Shown in pieces: positions 58,301-64,000 of a stretch of DNA of 64,000 nucleotides. A program made the position numbers and the translations under genes. The stretch is from assembly GCF_019175285.1 (NCBI RefSeq), contig NC_056527.1, positions 109,254,586 to 109,318,585 on the forward strand, read 5' to 3'. The DNA is from Sceloporus undulatus. Its lineage: Eukaryota; Chordata; Lepidosauria; Squamata; Phrynosomatidae. Numbering within the stretch: the stretch's first letter is position 1; each line of letters begins with the position of its first letter. The notes below the pieces were generated by a model that saw only the letters and a list, made by a program, of their open reading frames with translations, made no database searches and was not told where the DNA came from.

Positions 58301-61300
58301 CGGACAGCACGGGCTCTCGGCAACCTGGCTGTAGACTCGGAGAACTGCCAAGCCATCCACGAAGCAGGTTGAATGTGGGATGGTGCACTTGGGGTTGTGG
58401 AGGGGGGCAGGCCTTATTACAAGTAGGTGCAACTGTAATATTTCAGGTTAATTATCATTACTATTATCATCATCTTTATTTATATCCTGATTTTCCTCAA
58501 GATTGGGACTCAAGGTGGCTTATAAATTAAAATGATTATAAAGTACAGTAATTAAAAACACACAAAATGTCAACATTTGAGTCGAATTAAACTATTAGCT
58601 GTATTAAAACAATTTAAATTGTACACTTTAAAAAAGATAAAAGCAGTTAAATCAATACAGTTTAAAACAATACAGCACCCTCATATGGCCCTTTCCTTAA
58701 AATCCTTTCATTGAATCCCATTTTGGGAGAAAGTTGGGATATAAATCTGATAAATAAAATTTGAAAAGCCTGTCTAATAAAAACGCTTTGCCTCCTGATG
58801 GAAGGATAGCAAGGAAGAGGCCATTCTGACCTCTCTAGAGAAGGAATTCCAAAATCCAGGGGCAGCCACTGCAAAGGTCCTATCACATGCTACCACTAAC
58901 CATATCTATGAAGGTAGTGAGACTGAAAGAAATGCCTCTACAGTACTTCAGATCTCAGGGTCTAAGGAAGTCTCATGCCCCCATGAGTTACAGTGTATCA
59001 TTTAGCCTGAACCTAAGTTGTATAGGGCTTTGTAATTCATAACCAGCACTTTGAACTGTGCCCAGAAACTGACTGGCAGACAGTGTAGTTGTTGAAGCAA
59101 GAGAGTTAAATGATCCCCTGTTAACAATCTGGCCACAATCTTTATATCAGCTGACATTTATGAACACTCCTCAAAAGCAGCCCCACATAGAATGCATTAC
59201 AGTAATCCAAACAGGATGTAATCAAGGCATGTATCCCTGTGGCAAGATCAGTAATCTTTTTAAAATACACACAGAACTTGTGTAGTAAGTCTTCTTGCTA
59301 CTCTGAAAGCAAGAGGGGTGGCAACTGTTTTCTTCTCTCCTTTCATTAAAGGGAAGGTAATGTTCTTTTCCTCTTCCATCACAGGATACCTCCCTTTTCT
59401 ACAGTTCAGATTAATGTGGACTTTATGATGGAGTTCATACTAAAGCTTAATGACAGATATTTGCCAGTGGCATCTAAAAGTCCACATTGGGATAACTTGC
59501 TTCTAATTTCATCCTGCTTCTGCTCTTGTCACATTGTCTTGAGCAAGTTTTTGTTCTTACTAGCAAGAGGCAGGTGAGGGAAGGAGCTTGTAATGTTAAT
59601 CTAATCTGGAGATTTTCTTTGTTTACATGGAGATGAGAAAGGCCCATTCTCCTAACTGGAAATAAATTCTGTCCCACGCTCCCTATGATGCAAAGATAAA
59701 ATAGATGTGCTTTAAATAGTGTATCATGAAGGGTCTCTCACATTCAAAAAACTCTTGGTTGGGGTTAAAGTACAGACTTTTTATAATACTATACTGAAAA
59801 AATTGTGGGAAACTGTAATGGTCATTTGAAAAGTAAAAGGATGTAGCTATACAAATCATTTTCCTGTTGTGGTCTTTTTAGATGCGTCACTTTGGCAACC
59901 CTCTCTGCTAGCACTGGCTCCAGTAGCCTGAAAGAGGGTTGTTCAGCAATGTGACTTGCTTAAAATTGTCAGGCAAGTTGCCACTTTTGTTCCTTTGAGT
60001 CCTTGTCCAGCACATCAATTGTTATCAGCATCTCAGCCATAGCAGTGAGGAAACCCCTCTTGCTGCTATGGAGTAGCATGGCAATAGAAGGAGGTTAAGG
60101 GACCTAGCAGCTGTTAGACAGGCTTCAAAGTCTCTTGTCTGACTGTGGAGACATGGAAATAAATAAGATCTCCTAACAGAGCTGTTTTCTCTTTGGTATC
60201 ATCTCCCTCACCCTATATCTCCCTTGCAGGAGCTGTTCCCCCACTGGTCCAGGTCCTCACCACCTCCCAGGACAGTGAGTGTTTGCAGAGTGCAATCAGG
60301 GCAGTGCGATACCTGGCCAACACTCCTGCCCATCGCCTGATGCTGGCCCAGCAAGGAGCAGTCCGCCCCATTGCAGAACGTTTGGCTGCCTCCCTGGATG
60401 ATGCTGCCCTGGTGGTGGCAGCTGTGCGCACCCTCCTTGAGCTCACTAAAGGCTGCAGCCGTGACTGTGCTGAACAGCTCAGCCTGGGTGGTGGGATCCC
60501 ACCCCTTGTGGCCTTGGCCACTCATGACAAGCGGGCAGTGCGGGAGTATGCCCTCACAACCCTCGCCAACCTTTGCCTGCAGGGGGTGCTGCGGCCAGCG
60601 GTCGGCAATGCTGGAGGGGTGGAAGTGCTGGTTGGGGAGATCCGGCGTCGAAAGGATGCTGAGGCTCCTGGGACTTCCCTCCATCCACTAGTGAAAGCTC
60701 TCTGTCTTTTGTGCCGGGAGGCTGTCAACAGAAGCCGGGTCCGTGAAGCTGGGGGTTTAGAGCTGCTGCTGTCCCTGCTGCGGGACCGGTGCCAGAGTTC
60801 CTCTCATGCCCGTGTGGTGGTGGCCTTTGTGGCCTTTTTCTATGATGAAGATGCACTGGAGGTTTTACAGGCTGGAGGGCTAGTGCCTTTGCTGGTTGGC
60901 CAGTTGGCAGCGCTGAGCCAGTGGAGAGGCCAGGAGGAGGAAGAGGAAGAGGAGGAGGAACGTGAAGATGAGAGAGACGCAGCTTCTTTTGACTTCCCTA
61001 CAGAAGGGCGACGTGGGGAGCAGTCCACGCCAGGGGCAGAATCTTCCAGCTTTCAGAGTCTCAGGTAAAGGATTTCTTGAGTTGGGTGCCATTTCCCTAG
61101 GAGACTGTTTATAAAACAGTGGCTGGAGCTTACAGGAGTTGTAGTCCAAAACAATCTAGAGGACACTAGACTTCCTGCTCCTGGTTTATTACACCAGGAA
61201 AAAGTGGAATGTTTTTAAAATGCTGCTGATGGATGTGCGGATTTGTAGCAGTAATTAAAAAAAATGAAAATGCACAGAATCTGTGTTGGTTGGGGTATTC

Positions 61301-62696
61301 TGGAAGTTATAGTCTAGAAAGTAATTTTCTCCAAGCACTGTTCCCACTCCATCTTCCTACCATCACTTTGAAGGAACAGTAGAATATAAGTGAAACACAC
61401 AAATGAATATATTTAATGATTCTCTGTGTCTCCTTTCTATCCAATGCAGATCTTGGCTTCTTTCTGAAGGCTATATTGCTAGTCCAGGAGACCTTTCCCC
61501 ACAGTGGTCTCCTGACACCACCCTTTCTGAACTGGATGCTCAGGGATGTGCCAGTCCTAATCAAGAACTGCAAGACGAATCCCTGGGATCCTGTCATGCT
61601 TCCTCTGGAGTAAAACCCCAATCTAGGTCAGAATCCCCTGATTTCTTAAACTGTCCATTGTTGGATTTGTCCCTTGTGGGACAGCCAACTGCTTCTGAGA
61701 CATTAAACTCAGCAGAGGAGGATGGAATACAACCAGAGCAGAGCTCAAGTCCAACAGCATCCCTTACACTGGAGGAATCTGAAAATCTCCATTCAGAACC
61801 AGTTGTACAGACACCAGATTTAGATGGGACCAAAGAAGAAGCGACCATTGGAAACAGTGAGCAGCAGAAGAGACTATCAGATGTATCACCAGTGGAAAAA
61901 ATAGAGGAGGGAATCCAGGGGAAGGATCTGTTACCATGTTCATTGTCTTCAGAAGTGACACCAGATTCAGTGGTGTCAGCAGAAGCAGATGTAAAGAAGT
62001 CCACCTGGATTGCCTTGGTAAGAGACCAGAATGAGCCTGGGCCCAGTAACATGAACTCAGTTCCGGCAATGTCATCTCCAAGGAAGAGTGACACAAACCA
62101 GCTGTTGCCAAAACCTGCTGCCAAACCACCGATTACAGAAGAGACTTGTTTGGTCCCCCACAGGTCAAGCATGCAGAATCTCCCAAGCTCTCCTGACGAG
62201 TACAGGATGCCTACTACCTGCTGTAAGCGTCGGACCAAGTTTCGGTCAACAACTGAGCAAATGACACCTCCTCAAGTGCCACGCCCTGCTGGGGAGATCT
62301 TATCTCCTTTGCTTTCCTTAGCTCTCCCTCTCTCATTCTCTCCTTATGGAGGTGACAGAGAGCTCCAGGCTCCTGAAGCCCCAGCATTGCTACTCCTGTC
62401 CCGATTTTCTCAAGCTGAGGATCCCAGCCGTAGCTTGGTGACACCAACAACACTGCGAGGGTTGCTGCGCTATGTGACTGGGAGCCCTGCGCCCTCATCT
62501 CGCTGCCTCCGGTTGCTGCATCGACTTACCTGCAACCCAGCTTGCTTGGAAGCCTTTGTTCGTTCCTATGGGGCCTCACTCATCCGATCTTGGTTAATAC
62601 TTGGGGTGTCACCTGAGCAGGCTGCTTCTGCTGTTGCTGCTGAACGTGAAGAAGAGAAGTTTGAACAGCTTGATACCAGAAGATTCAAGGAACTTG
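55335..62696 (+). CDS. ARMC5: Armadillo repeat-containing protein 5 (5' part, exons 1-4; runs off window)
   Basis: ARMC5 is an armadillo-repeat and BTB protein that acts as a CUL3 adaptor; in humans it is an adrenal tumour suppressor. Exons: 55335-55656, 58260-58367, 60230-61064, 61450-62696 (837 codons). Exon 1 matches the family start, with [14 protein letters not shown] and TLDLALSIL; exon 2 has [13 protein letters not shown]; exon 3 holds the armadillo array with [29 protein letters not shown] and [13 protein letters not shown], then a Glu-rich run; exon 4 begins RSWLLSEGY, continues through a Ser/Pro/Glu-rich linker, and ends with [19 protein letters not shown] and the ELG splice point. 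The BTB-containing C-terminal exons lie beyond the window. The linker, about 270 residues from 61.48 to 62.29 kb, looks clearly longer than in human ARMC5 as I recall it. The chosen ATG matches the family start; an in-frame ATG at 55197 has no family support. Exon 2 uses a weak donor, GTTGAA. Confidence 0.95.
55808..55980. mobile_element. SPIN-like non-autonomous hAT element in ARMC5 intron 1
   Basis: The ends read CAGCAGTTCTCAACCTGTGG and, inverted, AGTGGTTCTCAACCTTCTTC. Internal phrases such as GGGTCGCCTAA and CACAACATGAGGAAC match the SPIN/OposCharlie hAT consensus as I remember it. It is flanked by perfect 8-bp duplications, GCTTTAAG, at 55800-55807 and 55981-55988. At 173 bp it cannot encode a transposase, so it was moved in trans. 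SPIN elements are known for horizontal transfer among tetrapods. Confidence 0.85.
56013..56215 (+). mobile_element. tRNA-derived squamate SINE in ARMC5 intron 1
   Basis: ATGACTCTGGAGGCCTGGGT to GACGACTTGAAGGCAAAGAG, ending in a short CA run that abuts a MITE-A copy. Confidence 0.75.
56212..56440. mobile_element. MITE-A in ARMC5 intron 1
   Basis: GGCTGCATTTACATTGCAGA to ATTATTTCTGTAGGGCGGAT, with CTACAACTCCCAGAATTCCA inside. Confidence 0.75.
56488..56632 (+). mobile_element. tRNA-derived squamate SINE, head missing
   Basis: CCCTTGGGCAAGTCACACTC to TGTAAGCAAACAACACACAC. Confidence 0.65.
56858..57222 (+). mobile_element. CR1 LINE 3' end in ARMC5 intron 1
   Basis: AGGAGAAGGTTAAGAGGTGA, GAAGAACTTCCTGATGGCAA, CTTAGATGGCCATCTGTCAG and terminal CCAGCTCTATGATTCTGTG are the CR1 3' region in order. 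Confidence 0.8.
57230..58259. other. ARMC5 intron 1, 3' part
   Basis: 57241-57345 resembles an old repeat (TCCCAGAATCCCTGATG). 58170-58215 carries AAAGACTAACACAGCTACCC, a repeat phrase common in reptiles. No exon was seen. Confidence 0.45.
58445..59260 (-). repeat. Old LINE-like repeat in ARMC5 intron 2, family uncertain
   Basis: Phrases such as TTTATTTATATCCTGATTTT, GCACTTTGAACTGTGCCC and GCAGCCCCACATAGAATGCA recur in amniote genomes as a dispersed element read in reverse. I cannot name the family. Confidence 0.45.
59261..60229. other. ARMC5 intron 2, 3' part, nothing recognised
   Basis: Unique-looking sequence up to the exon 3 acceptor at 60229. Confidence 0.5.
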
Positions 62697-63861
62697 GTAT
62701 GTGTTTTGGCAGTCAGCCTTGTGGTCCTATACAGGCATGAGCAACTTTCTCAGGCCAGGGGGACATATGAGACCAATTCAGAAGCCATCAGAGGATGCAT
62801 CACTGCTGGATCTACTGCCTTTGTTTGATGCAAAAATCCAGCAATCCCTGGGGTGGCTTCCCTTTAGTTCAGTTGTGTGGCAAAGCATCTTTCTGCACCC
62901 TACTGCTGTTTGGGGAAGCAGGGAGAGTTTGGGAAGTAATGGCAGAGAGGAAGAATAGCATGGGGAGTTTAAAGAAGAAGAAGCTATGAAAAAAAGTGAA
63001 GGGAAGTGGGGTGAGTGGGAAGAATTACACCAGTGTTTGGGGAAGCAATGAGGGGAGGGAAGTGAGGCACATACTGGGAGTTTCAGGTTTTAGTAGTGGT
63101 TTAAACAACAAAAATGCCCTTTGTGCTGCCTGCAGCCTACAGGTGATGCATTGTCAACATGAAATATATTGAATACAGTACAAATTTACAAAGATACTAA
63201 TCTTGGGTGTAAGGTTGTATTCAGTATATTTCTGGGGTTTCCTCATGAGCTAGGAAGGGTTCCTCTGCCTCAATCGTTTAAGTCTTCCCTTGGTGTATTG
63301 GCAGGTCACTGAGCCATTAGGAAGCTAATGGTTTTAGTCTGAATTAATGGTTCTTGCTCTTTGTTCTCCACAACAGGGTATACTGTTAGTTTTATTAAAC
63401 CTCAGGACCACTTCTTAGTGCTACAGCTTAGCCATATATGAAACATGCAAAGGAGGTGTTGACAACTTTGAGGGATCATGGAGCCACTTTTTGACCCCCA
63501 GTGTCATATCACAGACCCAGAAATGCTTAAAAAACAAAATCTAGACGTGGCTTAAAGTCCAGTGCCAGACTGTTTCTTTTTATCTTTGGGAGTGTCCCTG
63601 TTACCTATACTCAGATAAAACAGCTATGTCTGAGCCCTCCAGGAGTGCAAAAATGTAATTTTTCAGTCCAGTTTTTGGGAAGATCCAAAGGATGCAAAAA
63701 ATGCCTGAGCAGCAGCACTTTACTAATCTTAATGTAAAATAACATCACAAAGACCCCCTGTGCGGATATATGTAGTGCACCTTCACTATAGAATAATCAT
63801 GAGCCTCATTCATTGGATTTAAGGTCAAATAGAACCTCTTGTTTCCCACATAGTTAGCAGA
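62697..63861. other. ARMC5 intron 4, no exon recognised
   Basis: The expected next ARMC5 segment, which in human follows ELG with ERLLQNLTVQ, is not present before the window end. Confidence 0.5.
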
Positions 63862-64000
63862 GTCAGCATCCACAATGCAGAAATAATCCAGTTTTACACT
63901 GCTTTAGCTGCCATGGCTCAATGCTGTGGAATTCTGGGAACTATAGGTTTGTGAGACATTTAGCTTCTTCTGTCAGAGAGCTCTGGTGCCACAACAAACT
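63862..64000. mobile_element. MITE-A, cut by the window end
   Basis: GCATCCACAATGCAGAAATA through ATGCTGTGGAATTCTGGGAA; the right arm lies outside the window. Confidence 0.7.

Noticed and set aside
61594-62238. 214-codon minus frame opposite ARMC5 exon 4
   Set aside because: Antisense shadow of the real exon; no similarity of its own.
1-64000. CRISPR array, operon or retrovirus-like element
   Set aside because: No regularly spaced direct repeats, no bacterial gene layout, and no recognisable LTR pair or retroviral domain.

Overview
The window is vertebrate nuclear DNA, most likely from a squamate reptile (a lizard, perhaps iguanian). The evidence is compact multi-exon genes with GT-AG introns, two Sauria-type SINEs, many copies of a squamate tRNA-derived SINE, CR1 and RTE/BovB-like LINE pieces, palindromic MITEs, and a SPIN-like hAT element. 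The species is an inference. No prokaryotic feature and no clear retrovirus-like element was seen.

Layout. 1-20.6 kb: no recognisable gene; SINEs, MITEs, LINE fragments, microsatellites. 20.6-32.35 kb (+): a complete eight-exon secreted alpha-carbonic anhydrase of the CA4/CA15 group, predicted 304 residues. 32.35-36.8 kb: repeat-filled interval between the two tail-to-tail carbonic anhydrase genes. 36.8-42.65 kb (-): a second CA4/CA15-like gene with exons 1-7 readable and no recognisable terminal exon. 42.65-55.0 kb: gene-poor DNA rich in nested hAT, Tigger-like and palindromic MITE insertions. 55.0-55.33 kb: GC-rich promoter. 55.33 kb to the window end (+): ARMC5, exons 1-4 (837 codons), cut off by the window edge.

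The two carbonic anhydrases share intron phases and nearly identical exon lengths (76, 30, 165, 146/149, 90, 73/79, 164 bp), so they look like an inverted duplication. Both keep the three zinc histidines and the cysteines expected for the CA IV disulfides. They differ at the proton-shuttle position: copy 1 has His, copy 2 has Lys. Copy 1 ends in a charged tail without a GPI signal. ARMC5 is functionally unrelated to them.

The most notable points are the asymmetric carbonic anhydrase pair, a SPIN-like hAT element with a perfect 8-bp target duplication in ARMC5 intron 1, several nested transposon insertions, a trio of foldback elements beside the carbonic anhydrase genes, and palindromic MITEs that carry ZNF143-like motifs. 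All calls were made by eye; repeat family names and approximate ends should be read accordingly.
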